NCBI GenBank assembly: GCA_022749755.1 | Contig: CM040444.1 | Span: 15,958,274 to 16,022,273 of the forward strand | Reading direction: 5' to 3' | Origin: Azadirachta indica | Lineage: Eukaryota; Streptophyta; Magnoliopsida; Sapindales; Meliaceae | DNA: 64,000 nucleotides | Shown here: positions 12,864-24,195 of the stretch, in pieces | Numbering within the stretch: the first letter of the stretch is position 1 | Layout: each line of letters opens with the position of its first letter | Program-made: the position numbers and the translations under genes | The notes under the pieces: generated by a model | What the model saw: the letters and a program-made list of their open reading frames with translations, nothing else | What the model was told of the DNA's origin: nothing | The model's database searches: none

Positions 12864-13429
12864 ACTGTAAATGGTTGAGTTAACGGTGGCGGCGAAAAAC
12901 CAACGATAACACAACTCTAGTTCTTATTTCTTTTCCTTCTCTGAAAAATAATGAAAATGACTTAAACCACCCCCCATCAATTTTATTTCTTGTTCCTTTT
13001 TCTTCTCTGAAAATTACAAGAGAAATGACATAAAAACCCCCAACCTCACCACGTTATACTCCGAATGACAAAGTTAAATTCCAGGTCAAAATTAATCGTA
13101 ATCCTCAATAACCCCATAAATAAACGGTTTCAGATTCTTAAACCAAAAAAAGGAAAGTACCAAAATTATCAAAATGCTAGGAGTCAGAAATACCCAATGC
13201 TTTCTCCTCGCCTGTTCTATATTTAGTTGGGATTTTCCAGCTCGAGACAAAATCCCAATGCAAGAATCAATAGTAATATTGGTGCAATTGAGTTCCGAGG
13301 TTTTCGTCTAGTAAAGAATTGGTTGATTTAGCAGTGTTAATAAGTAGAATTGGAATTGTTGCACGAATTAAAACAATGGAATTGTTTTCCTAAAGGCAGA
13401 GCAAATCTTTGGAGAATTAGAGCCCATTT

Positions 13430-14070
13430 AAAATTGCTATTAAGAGAGATAAAAGTAATTTTAAATTATTAAAAATTATTTTAAATGTTTGATAAAATAT
13501 TTTTAAAGTTATTTTTATCAAAATCATACTGTAAAAAATTATACTATTCTACAGTAGATTTTGAGAAGTAAGAAAAAAATTATTTTTTAAAAACTGATTT
13601 TAAAAAATTTTTTATTTTTAAGTATAAAACTAAATATATCTATTTAAAATTACAAAAATCTAAAATTGACCTTACTAATTATTTTTTAATTTCAACTTTA
13701 ATTGAGAAATAAAATTGTTAAAATAAAATTTTTTTCTTTTTCTCATTTTACTTTTATTTTTAGTTATGATATATATATTTATTTATAAATTATTTTAAGT
13801 AAGCATATATATATTATATTATATTATATTATATTATATTATATTATATTATATTATATTATATTAAACACTTAAAATAATTTTTATTTATCACTATTCA
13901 TTATGTATATTTTAGTCATTTGTATTGCTACAATATTTTTAATAATAAATTTACCAAAGATACAAAATGGATTTTTAAATTTATTGCACTTTTAAAAATA
14001 AAATTTATCAAACATAAAATGATTCTATGTAAAGCTGATTATTGAAAGTAAGAACAAAAGTAATTGAAAT
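13430..14070. mobile_element. Possible AT-rich MITE with degenerate inverted ends
   Basis: The left part carries TTTAAATGTTTGATAAAA (about 13480-13498) and the right part carries the inverted counterpart ATTTATCAAACATAAAAT (about 14002-14020). Further weaker inverted similarity lies around both. The interior is AT-rich, without coding capacity, and contains a TATAT microsatellite. Exact ends and a target-site duplication could not be fixed, so the call is tentative. Confidence 0.35.
13813..13866. repeat. AT-rich pentanucleotide microsatellite
   Basis: About ten copies of a five-base TATAT-type unit (read as ATTAT or TATAT depending on register) run without interruption. It is probably polymorphic. 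Confidence 0.9.
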
Positions 14071-14993
14071 TTGAAAAGTGGCCCCAACAATTTTGTTGCG
14101 GCGCATATCCTCCCTTAATATGGAAAAGTGAGAAACATTTTGTAAAATAAGTCCCAAATATTAGGCTTTCGAAATCCGAAGTACTCCTTAACGCTCAATA
14201 ACAAGTTAATTTATTTTATTTTTGTAACATCTTAATCAAATGGGCCGGGCTCAGATGAATGGGCTCTTGAATCCAAATGTAGCACAAACTGATTTCTTTT
14301 TCATCCCGTAAAATGTAAATGATGTTGATAAAATATTAATTTAATTAATGAATTGATCTCAGGTAAAAAGCAAGACTCAAGATTCAAAACTAATGTGCTT
14401 CAAAATTTTAAGTAAAAACATAAAATGTACGGATACGCCCTATCTGTGTATTGATTGCTTCCTTGTTCGCAGTCCTATCCTAATTGCAAAGACTATGCCT
14501 TTACAACACAATAGCCAAATTGTTTTTGTTAAAACAGAAGCAAATATTTGAGATGCAGGAAATGTGAGGCAAAGAAAAACAGAAGAAGATATACCTATCT
14601 TCTCAAAAATTGCACTGGTAGGTAACTCGTAAACATTTTCAAGAGTAAGCTCTGCTAACTTCAACCCAGCCCAAAACTCCAGTTGTATTCGTACACATTT
14701 CCCAAAAAAAAGCACCCGAGAACTCCTTTTACTTCCCCTCATTTAACACTGTCACTCTACAAAAAGCAGTTCCAAATCACTTCCGCCCTACCTATAACCT
14801 TTTTACCTGAAAAAGCAAGTGTGAACTGTCCCGTCTTTCTTTTCTGACTTTTTTTACTACAAAAAAGCTTCTTCTTCTTTTCTCCTTCTTTTTCTTGCCT
14901 TTTTTGATGCGAATTGTCAAATCTCTGTTTATCTCAAGAAGGCAGACCCGGGCAAAAACCATGTACAGAAACTAAAAAGCACTTTGGAAAGAT

Positions 14994-15004
14994 TCACTGC
15001 AGCG

Positions 15005-15035
<31 letters not shown>

Positions 15036-16445
15036 CTGCTGCTTTGTTACTAACGATGATGAAACATTATTTCCCATTGCAGGTGACCAGAAATCGGCAC
15101 CGTTGTTGTTTGCCACGTGTACGGTGCACGCCACCGGGACCAGGCACAATCCCCTGGTCTTCAAGTCCGTTCCTGATTGATCTCCTCCGTTTTCTCCGCC
15201 GCCATCCTATCAATCATCATCATCGACACCAGTCAGAAAACATTCAAAACACAGCAGTCAATTTAAAGCCGTCGAACATTTGACTATTGACCAGCAAGTC
15301 GCCATCACCTTATGCGGTCAAAACTTCCACAAGATCAGTAACCGTGGGACCCTTAGGTGATCAATGGTCCATATGTTTTACACGATTCACTGAGTGGTAA
15401 ATGCATGCAGACTATCCAGCAAATAAATGCCGTAGACTGATAAAAGTGGAAGCAACGAAAACAAAAACAGAGAAGTGTTTTGCAGTTTTCTTGCGTTGCG
15501 CGGAAAAAAATAGTTAGTAATCTGAGAAAGGTATGAGACGGTTGGTGCTTACAGGTAGCTGGTGTTGCAGGTACGGAGAACACAGAACCTGAACCTGGTC
15601 CTGCAGAAATCTGATATATCCCATCGCTTCATGCAGCACCGACGCTGTATCCGTCTGAATAAATTTCAATTCCCGAACGCCGGCGAACACCACTTTAATT
15701 TATTTATTAACTATGAATAATGAAAAAGAAATTAAATGCAAATTAATTTTACCTTGCCAAAGGGTGAAACAAGTTGCTGCAATGCTGTGATTCTGTCTCC
15801 TAACTTCTCTTTCTTAGCCTATTATTTCAAAAGAGAGAACAAAAATCAGTAAATGAGCATTAATTTTTATGAACTCAGACGTTATGTTTCCATTTGTGCG
15901 ACCTTTGCATGGCCTGTGGATGAAGGGTTCTCTGCAGCTTTCGTCTTCTTACTAGTTCTTTGGCTTGCAACTGGAGTTGTGGAGCACTGAACCGATTCTT
16001 TCCCCGACTCATTTCGCTTTTTCTAAAAAGAAAACATGAACTATCTTCTTATTTTCCAAGTTAGCAAACCAAAATGGAAAGTTATAAAATATCAAGCACT
16101 TACACCAGATTTGGAGGAAGTATTTGCACTGCTGTTATTGCCAGAAGAAGCCGAAGAAGAATCACTGCAAGTGACACCAGATTTCTGAGGAGTACTAGTT
16201 CTAGTAGTAGTCTCACCATACAAGATTATTTCACCATCGTTCTGTTGATAGTTACCAAAACAAAGCATTTTGGGAGGCTTTTCATGACCAGCAAAGGCTG
16301 AAGCAGAAGAAGAACAAGAATAGTTGTTGAAAGTAGTCTGGTGATGACCCATATCGAGACCCAAAACGACATCATCTGAGAACAACAACTGAGAGAAGCT
16401 TGTAGTACTGCCTTGTTCACCATCAAATCCTCCATTATCCCCCAT
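14994..16445 (-). CDS. bHLH transcription factor, bHLH113-like
   Basis: Five coding exons (16445-16104, 16022-15903, 15818-15753, 15654-15553, 15206-14994) join in phase to give 280 aa. The helix-loop-helix spans the exon 2/3/4 junctions: [20 protein letters not shown], then [20 protein letters not shown], then [12 protein letters not shown]. This is the signature of the bHLH110/112/113/114/123 group. The basic region is atypical, with no His-Glu-Arg triad, so canonical E-box binding is doubtful. The C terminus has the group block TRGLCLVPV, then [17 protein letters not shown]. The last residues are 12 glutamines plus PLQ, encoded by a CAG/CAA tract at about 15006-15041. The N terminus is rich in Ser, Asn and Gly. 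The ATG at 16445 begins [12 protein letters not shown]. Nuclear localisation is inferred from the family. Confidence 0.92.
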
Positions 16446-19400
16446 TTAAGCTTCAACCCAGATCAACGAAGACGCCAAAGATTGAAGTTTTTATGATGTG
16501 AATGGGACAGTAGCGAGAGATGGAGAGAGTGACACCGAAGCAGTATCGATAGTCCATGTGTGTGTGAGTGTGTGTACTTAAAGAGCAGCCGTTACAATAG
16601 AGGCGGTACGGTTTTTTCAAGGCTTCTGGCTTTGGTTTTCGGCTATTTTCAGTCAAACCCACCTGGCCCGAGAAAACCGTGGTTTCGCTCTCCAAGGCAT
16701 TGCTGTTTCCTTATAACCGGTTTTTCTTCTCCCTTTCTGTCACCCCTCACCGACTCAGTTCACAAGTTTATCGTATATTTTAGGGAAAAAATCAACAGTA
16801 TTTTTTATTTGATTATATTTAACAAGGCTAATTTTTTGTCAATAATATTAGAAAAATACAAATTTTATTGCTACAAATCATCATATAATATTATGTATTA
16901 TTTCTATTTATTTTATGTTTTATTTATTTTACTTTTGTAAAAATGAAAAATATAATAACGATATCACAATTTGGATAAAAATTTATATAAATAATACTTA
17001 TTTCTTATATATTGTTGTATCTATTAAAAATTTTTTTGACAAGTTTAAGGATTGTTTGTTTTTTTGACTGAAATCTAAATATATTTAAAAGTTTTTTTTT
17101 TTTTTTAACTTATTTTTTAATATAATTACATTAAAAATTTTGATTCAAATTTAAATAAACAAATGTATGAATAATTTTTTATATTTTTATTTTTTAAAAA
17201 AATTTTTTTTTTTATTAATTTATTTACTAACAAAATTAAAACTATAGTTAATTATTTTTTAACGTATCTATTCTTTATTATGAATCCCATATACTTGTCT
17301 TCTTAATTTTATTTATTTTATACTTTAATTATTATAATAAATTTATATATTTGCATAATTACAATTATATTACAAAATAACATTATTTTTATTTAATTTT
17401 TATTCATCTTTATATCATCAATTACAAATTATTTTTTAAAAAAAATCATATATCAAATAAATAAATAATGTACATACTAATATAATCTATTAATTTTTTT
17501 ATTTATTATTGTGTTAATATAATTAAAATTATTATAAATGTAAGTATTTATTTAAAAGAGTATATATGTCAAAATATCAAATTTTAAATTATTTATTTTG
17601 TCAAAATAAATAATTTAATACTTATTTTTAAATAAAAAATAAACATATCATTTAAATTTAAATTTCAATCATATTCAAAATTTAAACCAAAAAAATAAAC
17701 ATTATTTTATTGTGTAATACAATTCATACATTTGTTTAATTATTTTTTTATATATTTATAATAATAACAAAAGAATTAAAATTTGTAATCGAATTTGAAC
17801 AAATAGTTATATTACAATTGTTGTAGATAATTTTTTTCATTTGTTGATTTAATTGATAAAAATTTTATTGAAGGATTAAATTTTCCTTACATCATTATAG
17901 TAAAAATATGGAAAAAAAAATAATTATGACCTATAAAAAATATTTAAAATAAATTTTGAAGAAATATTTACGAAAAACAAATGGTTTAAATCTTTGAGTT
18001 CCTTAGAAGTTTTGATGGGACCTATGTGCGAGAATAGAAACTTTGGGGTCTTCCTGATTCCATCGAATTAATGTTAACTGGCTCTTGGTAATGGTGCTTG
18101 GGAGACGCCTTAAAGTTTACCAAATCGATCAGAGGGGCTGCAACCGTGGGTCCCAGCCCCACATGATCATACTCATATCCCCGTCCGATGAGATAACGAA
18201 ATCAGAGGGGAAACGGAGTACCAGTGTCGGGATGGATTGGCAACTGTCGATTGATCTAATGCACGTATTGATACAGTTCAGCAACACATTTGGTAAGAGT
18301 AACGCTGGCAAATAAGAAAAATAAAAATTAAAAATGGAGAAAGGCGTAGTACATAGCATAGATATACACGTGGACAAAACTAGCTAAATGAGAGACGAGT
18401 TATGGGTAGTAAAGAGAGAGAGAGAGGCGTGTTCGAGCTTTGGCGTTCAGACATTTGCTTGACATTTGCTTCTGCAAAGCATCGTATCGCATGTCGCGTA
18501 TTCCGACACCTCGTTGGTCGTTGGCTCCGTTAATGTGCATGTCTCTTTCTTCATCATCTCCAATGCAGTAAACTAATAAGGGCTGCTTCTCCCATTATTC
18601 ACAAGATCGCCTTTTGCAAATGAAAATTTTAATGGGATAATAACATCCGGGTCCTTTCATAATTTTTCAAATGAGAATATAAATTTCTACATCTATATCA
18701 GGTAAATCCATCCTCATATCAGAATGACTGAAATTCCAGTGAATGACGCGGATCATCCAACAGCAAACAACAAAGGATTTTGAGTTCTATTTATATGCTT
18801 TCAGCTGAAAACGGGGATATGAATAATCTTACCAGGTGGGATCCGGTTGAGCAGTCAATGAATCATACAGCTCCTCAATTACAAATTAACACTAGTAGTT
18901 CAACTCAAGTCTAGTCTACGTAAACCCAAGATGACAATTGATTAAATACTAATTTAGGTGGGATCAATAGGATACAGAGGGATATCAGAGGTAATAATTG
19001 TTTAATGAAATGCCAGCAAAGCATCACTCAGAGTAATTTTCTGTTACTAAATTTTGAGTTCTTCGAACATATGAGAATTGAACAATGAACTTCTAACGAA
19101 CCTCACATTTAAGTTCATCACAAGAAGAAGATGACTCAGCAAATAAGTCTACAGATAAATAATGTTTGACAAGTAAAAGAGGAAGAAGTTAGATTTCTTG
19201 ATCACAGATCTGACACCATGATAACTAGACATAGGGAATTTGACAGCAATAATCTTAACATTTTAGCTTGTATAAAAAGTGCCAGCAGACTAATAGGTTT
19301 ACAAAATTCATAACATCTGGCATAAATACCAAGAGTCCAAGACTTTCAAATTCAATTACAAACAGCATAGTACAGAGCTGTCCAGGGTGCTCAAGTTGGT

Positions 19401-20372
19401 GTGAAACCAATATGACTTTATTCTGGAGTGCAATGAGCATCCATGTTTTTTCCCATTAGCATAAGCCAGGCTTAAGGTATACCATCAGAGTTCATATAAA
19501 TAGTGAACAAACAATAGACAGCCTGGGAGAAATTTAGAAAATAGTTTAACAGGTCAAATTACCAAGTTTAATGCGTAATCTTCCCGTTGTGATCATTTTC
19601 CAAAAAACATTAGGACGCAATCTGCTGGTGGCTCACTGCCCTATATTCAGTACCAGTAATTACTATTGCCAGCAGGTCATCTCCATTTGATTCCAGAAAA
19701 TTCACATCCTAGTCTCCCTATTCTGGCATTCAAGGTTCTCAAGGATAAACTATGCATATAACTATATCTGAAGTGCAAGCTTAATATTTAGCTGTTTGTA
19801 GAATAAATTAAACAGCATATTTCATATGCAATGATTAACTGTAAATTGAGCTAATGTTATTCGTGTGGACCCTTTATTCCCTGGAAAAGGGAGTCAAAAT
19901 CAATCTTCAATATAACCGCATTTTCTTGTCGAGAGCTCACAAGAATGTCACAGCAACCTCCCGCTGTCAGCATCAAGGAACTAAGTCATCCCAAAAAGGC
20001 TTATTTTTTAAAAAATTAACTAATTTTAGTGCATAATTAAACAATATGAAACTGTCTGGAATTTAGATGCATGGCAACTACTTCGGGAATTCAAAAGCGC
20101 ACATTATTTTAATATTATGAGAAACCATAAACGGATTAAAACTCCCAATTACAGCCTTAAAAGGCAAGACTATTCTAGTACATTGAGAACACTGCTCTCC
20201 ATAAATAACATCACCACCTCTCCAAAAATTTAGAAACATTAATCTTGATATACACTACTGGTAACTTCAATATCCGTAAACATCACCTTTCACAAAGCAA
20301 GAAAACATAAGTAATTATGCCACTACTCACTTAGCCATAAGAACAAACATCTTGAAGACACACGCGAGTGCT
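16446..20372. other. AT-rich intergenic stretch without a recognised gene
   Basis: It begins with the bHLH 5' UTR and promoter (minus strand), including a TG-rich microsatellite near 16557-16576. From about 16750 to 18000 it is extremely AT-rich and contains a MITE copy (about 17046-17705). A short GA run lies at about 18413-18426. From 18000 to 20372 the base composition is more even and several short open frames exist, but none resembles a known protein or shows a splice pattern. Part of it is probably the 3' UTR of the LYR gene. Confidence 0.55.
17046..17705. mobile_element. MITE-like element, family copy 1
   Basis: The left end reads GGATTGTTTGTTTTTTTGAC. The right end reads ACCAAAAAAATAAACATT, which is its imperfect inverted counterpart. 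The interior matches a second copy at about 29998-30470, sharing for example ACTTTAATTATTATAATAAA, then TTTATATATTT, and AAATAAAAAATAAACATATC near the right end. There is no coding capacity. I could not find a clear target-site duplication, so the superfamily is open. Confidence 0.65.
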
Positions 20373-20735
20373 TTAACCGCAACATATCTTTTTCAACTTA
20401 TCAGCAGCTGATTCATCCACCGAATACTGCATTCACAAGAAATGTCAAATGGGTGGTAAAGAACCCAAATAGCAATCAAGATATACACATACATGTAAAC
20501 AAGTAATACATATATAAGTGTGCATATACACATGAAACACCTTGTTGAGGACCCAGATAGAATGATTGTAGGCCCTCTGGAAGAGCTCGTCGAGAGCTTT
20601 AGCATCGGTGGCGTCTACCTCTCTGTAGTTGACGAAGTTTTCGCGGGCGTATTTGGAGTAGTAAGGTCTCGTGTCTTTTGGTAAAAGACGAACCAGCCTC
20701 AGAACGGCAGCGTATGTTCTCAACGCCTTCGCCAT
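20373..20735 (-). CDS. LYR-motif (complex1_LYR) protein, LYRM9/At3g19508-like
   Basis: Two coding exons (20735-20541 and 20426-20373) encode 82 aa. LYR proteins are small mitochondrial factors that bind the acyl carrier protein and help in Fe-S cluster delivery or respiratory-complex assembly. The exact client of this plant group is not known to me. The LYR-type block is VLRLVRLLPKDTRPYYSKYA, then RENFVNYREVD. The C terminus, HSIWVLNKYSVDESAADKLK, matches the 'W-x-x-N-K-Y' end of LYRM9-type proteins. The splice after AAC AAG is in phase and the second exon is only 18 codons including the stop. The start is the ATG at 20735, giving MAKALRTYAAVLR. Confidence 0.9.
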
Positions 20736-20825
20736 TTCTGGTATCGACAACAGATCAAAGCAACCGCCGAGTCTTTGCAAGCTTCGGTTCTAGTTGGACC
20801 CGGACCGACCAAGCTAACCAGTGTC

Positions 20826-20864
20826 TGGGCTAAAGAGACTGATTTTATGGGCCGAGTTAGCCCA
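20826..20864. promoter_or_regulatory. Cluster of site II (TGGGCY) promoter elements
   Basis: Three TGGGCC/T-type hexamers lie 91-129 bases upstream of the LYR gene start: TGGGCT at 20826-20831, TGGGCC at 20848-20853, and AGCCCA (inverted) at 20859-20864. Site II elements bind TCP factors and are common in plant promoters of mitochondrial and ribosomal genes, which fits the downstream gene. Function is inferred from sequence alone. Confidence 0.6.
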
Positions 20865-21009
20865 CACTGAGGCCCCAAATCATTTTCTGTCCATTACATT
20901 GTCCTTTCTTCAATTTCTTTCATTTATTTATTTTAGGAATTCAATATATTTTTATTAAAAGCTTCCAATTTTTTGGATTCTCTCTTAATATTTCATATTT
21001 ATCTGAAAT

Positions 21010-21225
21010 TTTAAAATATCCTTAATAATGAAACAATATGAGACATGTAGTAACAATATATGCTAACTAATATGGTATAAGATACAACATTGGGAGATGG
21101 GTAAAATACAACCATCGCCTAATAATGAAATAATAAAATAGATTGGTGTCAACATTGGGAGATAGGTAAAATGCAACCATGCCCTTAATAATGAAACAAT
21201 CAAATAGATTAGTGTCTAGAGATTG
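21010..21225. repeat. Irregular tandem repeat, unit about 65-100 bp
   Basis: Three adjacent partial units share AATAATGAAACAAT or AATAATGAAATAAT. Two of them share AACATTGGGAGATGGGTAAA or AACATTGGGAGATAGGTAAA followed by a CAACCAT block. The units differ by substitutions and length. Confidence 0.7.
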
Positions 21226-21521
21226 GAGCCAAATAAATTAAAATGTAACTCCTTAATTTATGTTTTAAATCAATTTAAAATATTTATAATTATATAATAA
21301 TATTGGAAATTAAGATAATGAGAAAAAAAATCCTATTTGCGGTGCAGAATTTTCCAACAGCAAAATGGGAAGTGAATTTTTAGACGTCCAATCGAGATTC
21401 ATATTGGTTCACGAGATCAGCACATGCATGCTTGACTGTTGCCTTCCATACCTTTCTTGCTGACCATTCTCATCCAATTTTCTTGCCGCACCAATTAATT
21501 ACATCAGACTTTTATAGTATT

Positions 21522-21611
21522 CGATTCAAGACCTTGTTTATGGCACCAATTGAACCACGTACGTTTCGATTCAAGACCTTGTTTATGGCACCAATTGAAC
21601 CACGTACGTTT
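21522..21611. repeat. Perfect 45-bp tandem duplication
   Basis: Unit 1 is 21522-21566 and unit 2 is 21567-21611. Each begins CGATTCAAGACCTTGTTTAT and ends CCACGTACGTTT. I see no difference between the two units, which suggests a recent duplication. Confidence 0.93.
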
Positions 21612-22605
21612 CATTAATTATATAGAATAATTAATTATGTGCATCAGTAAACGACTCGACGTATCAGTGTTCCTACCTTACGAGTTCCAGCAGCCTTTCA
21701 GTCTTTAAACATTTTTTTTATAATAATAATACTTAAAAAAAAAACGTTATTCGTACAAAAAAATATGATAATAATTTTACAATATCATCGAATTTTAGAG
21801 TTTCAATGAAACTGATTGCAGCTGATGTAAAAAAACAAATCCTCTCAGGCGCTGGACCTACATGCTGTAACTTTCCTATTATCATTTTCCTCCTATTTCT
21901 TTGCAATTTCTTTTTTTTTTTCCGAAATTAAATATAGACATTATCTAACACGTGTCAATTCCAGACCAGAAGATGTCAAAACTCCACGTCCCACGCTTAC
22001 TATAATCCATGCAATATCATAGCAATGAAGACAACAAATCTCCCTACGGAAAATGAAATAATTGAAGCAAGAAAGCAAACGAAAATTAGTGCCATTTTTG
22101 AAACAAATTTTTAATTCTCTTTCCGTCCAAATAATTATTTAATATATATTATACTATCATTACAGTGTGATTAAGATTATTTTTTATTTGTTCCCAATTT
22201 GTATTTGAGTATAGGATAGGGTCTAGAATTCTCTTGTAGGACGAGTCTAGACTCTAAATTACATCGGAAAAATACCGTCATCCATCATATATAATTTCAT
22301 TCAAAAATATTAATTATGTTTTATTATCTATAATATGGTATATATATGTATATTTTATTGGTTTTAAGGGAATTCCATATTTCCGGTCTCTCCGACGCAG
22401 CCTGAAATGAAACCGACAAGCCACCAGTAAGAACCACTAGTTCCATAATGTTCATCACGTGGCTCGCGTTACTTCCAAGTTGGCAGATCTATTATCACTC
22501 ATTTTCATTATATAACCACAACAATATCGAAAAAATCTATTCTTCACATCTTCTCATCAACCAAGCATCCCCTTACAGGAGAAGCAAGAAACCCAATTAC
22601 CAACA

Positions 22606-24195
22606 ATGCTGGATATCTGGTCTTGGATATGTGAGCTTCCGTACTCGGACGAGTGGGCCGAGTCAAACGCGCCACTCATCCTCACACTCGCCAGTTCCAC
22701 CACGAACCAAGACCACTCATCAGCTCTGGAGATTCAACTCAGAGCTGAGCGGACCGTCGTCTCAGTCTCCGACGTGTCCGCGAGGTTCACAGTATGCACA
22801 CAGGGGTTTCATAATCCAAATACCGTACAGACTCTCTGGGTGTCTGACACATGTCATCTGTCTTCAGACAAACCGTTTCTCCCATTGTTACTCCAGCTCC
22901 TCCGAGAAATCATCACCCGCTCACCAACGGCGCATGACAGCACTTGCCCCAGTTCTCAGCTTCAGACTCTCAAACTTGAACCCATATCATGGATCATGGA
23001 TTCTCACTCCCCTGAATCTTTCTCAAGTTTCTTCAATTTGATGTTCCTCACGCGCTTGTTTTGGTTGTGTGTATGTGACGCTCCTAGTGTAGTCGGCTCT
23101 TTCTACTTCAATTCCATACTGGGTCCTAACATTGAAGCGTTAACGTGCAACAATGCTCCGGTGCTGCGAACCTTTTTGCTCACAGTAGGAGTGGATGCAG
23201 AGCTTCGTTTTATGCGCACCATGGGGTACATCTTAGCAAAATGGTTGATTTTAAAGGAGGTGGGCGTAGGTTTACAAACGTTAGCAACTCTGCCAGGTCA
23301 GTACCTAGGGTTCTCTTATGCCACGGAGGCACACGGGTTCTGGATTCTAAAAGGCTACGCGCCGGTTTCCGCCATGAGACTCTCGCGCTCCAACTGTAAT
23401 AACGGAAAGTTTCCTTTGATTGAAGCCAAAGAGTCCGTGCTAAGATACGCCTTGGCACACCAACAGCTTGAGGCAGCAATTCAAATGGAATATAACGTTG
23501 GATTCCATGAGGGGTATATTCAAGTGAACACGCGTGTGGATAATTTACGGTTCCACGTAGCAAAACTAGGGTTTAACAAAAACGAGGAGATGGAATATGC
23601 AGAGGAAAGGCATTTCCCGTCAAGGGTACGGGTCTGGGTCGGTCCGGAGGTAGGGTCCACATACGTCGCCGCGTTGAGCTTGGGTCAGTCAACGAGCAAC
23701 AGGACGAGAGAAGTGGAAATGCAGAGGGTTCTGAAGGGTAGTTACGGAAACACAAAGATTCCACAACCTCAAGTAAAAGCTCGGGCCAAGATGACGACAA
23801 AGACAAAGATGAGAAACTGGAGGTGGGATCAAGATGTAGAGGGAAACACTGTCGTATTTGACGCGCTGTTGTGCGACAACGCAACTGGTCAAGAATTTGC
23901 CACATGGAAAGAAGACAACGTTGGAGGCATCAGCAGCAGCTTTCGAAACAGATATATGGGACCGAACAGACCGTTTACGAAGAGCGGCGGAGTAGTGTTT
24001 GCCAAAGATGAGTACGGAGGAGAAGCGGCGTGGAGATTGAGCAAAGAAATGGAAGGAAGCGTGTTGAAGTGGAGAATTGGAGGGCAAATTTGGTTAAGTT
24101 ATTGGCCTAATAACGTGCAGAGTTCTTATTTTGAGACAAGGTGTGTGGAATGGTGTGATGAGGTCGATTTGCCATTGATTAATGCCGGAAAATAG
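22606..24195 (+). CDS. Uncharacterised plant protein, 529 aa, intronless
   Basis: A single long open frame starts at ATG 22606 and encodes 529 aa. The codon use, length and an upstream TATATAACC box about 90 bases before the ATG support a real gene. I do not recognise a named domain. Visible features are a tryptophan-rich N terminus (MLDIWSWICELPYSDEW), a leucine-rich stretch at residues 91-103 (FLPLLLQLLREII), a hydrophobic segment at about 141-157 (FFNLMFLTRLFWLCVC), another at about 188-218 (LRTFLLTVGV, then MGYILAKWLILKEVG), a basic patch at about 390-405, and a Trp/Cys-rich C terminus (IWLSYWPN, CVEWCDEVDLPLI). It vaguely recalls an uncharacterised Arabidopsis family annotated as transmembrane proteins, but that is memory only. 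One or two membrane segments are possible. No function is assigned. Confidence 0.8.
   Translation: MLDIWSWICELPYSDEWAESNAPLILTLASSTTNQDHSSALEIQLRAERTVVSVSDVSARFTVCTQGFHNPNTVQTLWVSDTCHLSSDKPFLPLLLQLLREIITRSPTAHDSTCPSSQLQTLKLEPISWIMDSHSPESFSSFFNLMFLTRLFWLCVCDAPSVVGSFYFNSILGPNIEALTCNNAPVLRTFLLTVGVDAELRFMRTMGYILAKWLILKEVGVGLQTLATLPGQYLGFSYATEAHGFWILKGYAPVSAMRLSRSNCNNGKFPLIEAKESVLRYALAHQQLEAAIQMEYNVGFHEGYIQVNTRVDNLRFHVAKLGFNKNEEMEYAEERHFPSRVRVWVGPEVGSTYVAALSLGQSTSNRTREVEMQRVLKGSYGNTKIPQPQVKARAKMTTKTKMRNWRWDQDVEGNTVVFDALLCDNATGQEFATWKEDNVGGISSSFRNRYMGPNRPFTKSGGVVFAKDEYGGEAAWRLSKEMEGSVLKWRIGGQIWLSYWPNNVQSSYFETRCVEWCDEVDLPLINAGK

Larger units (their letters stand above)
12864..14993. other. Intergenic DNA between UTP14 and the bHLH gene
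   Basis: This holds the UTP14 promoter and 5' UTR (just above 12863) and the bHLH 3' UTR (just below 14994). In between is very AT-rich DNA with a TATAT-type microsatellite at about 13813-13866 and a possible MITE at about 13430-14070. No further gene was recognised. Confidence 0.6.
20865..22605. other. Intergenic DNA with two local tandem repeats
   Basis: This lies between the divergent LYR gene and the 529-aa gene. It has an irregular tandem repeat at about 21010-21225 and an exact 45-base duplication at 21522-21611. A TATATAACC box near 22508-22516 is a plausible TATA box for the plus-strand gene starting at 22606. No gene was recognised. Confidence 0.6.

Noticed and set aside
7719..12914. 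Separate small minus-strand genes
   Set aside because: The individual frames join at good GT/AG sites, in phase, into one UTP14 protein; they are exons and not separate genes.
14440..14742. Minus-strand frame of 100 codons downstream of the bHLH gene
   Set aside because: The bHLH gene already ends at 14994 with the expected family C terminus; this lies in its 3' flank and resembles nothing.
22448..23041. Plus-strand frame of 197 codons overlapping the 529-aa gene
   Set aside because: It is in a different frame, Ser/Pro/His-rich without family resemblance, and lies within the better-supported gene and its 5' UTR.
23689..24087. Minus-strand frame of 132 codons
   Set aside because: It is antisense to the 529-aa gene, with no independent support. 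It looks like a shadow of that coding region.
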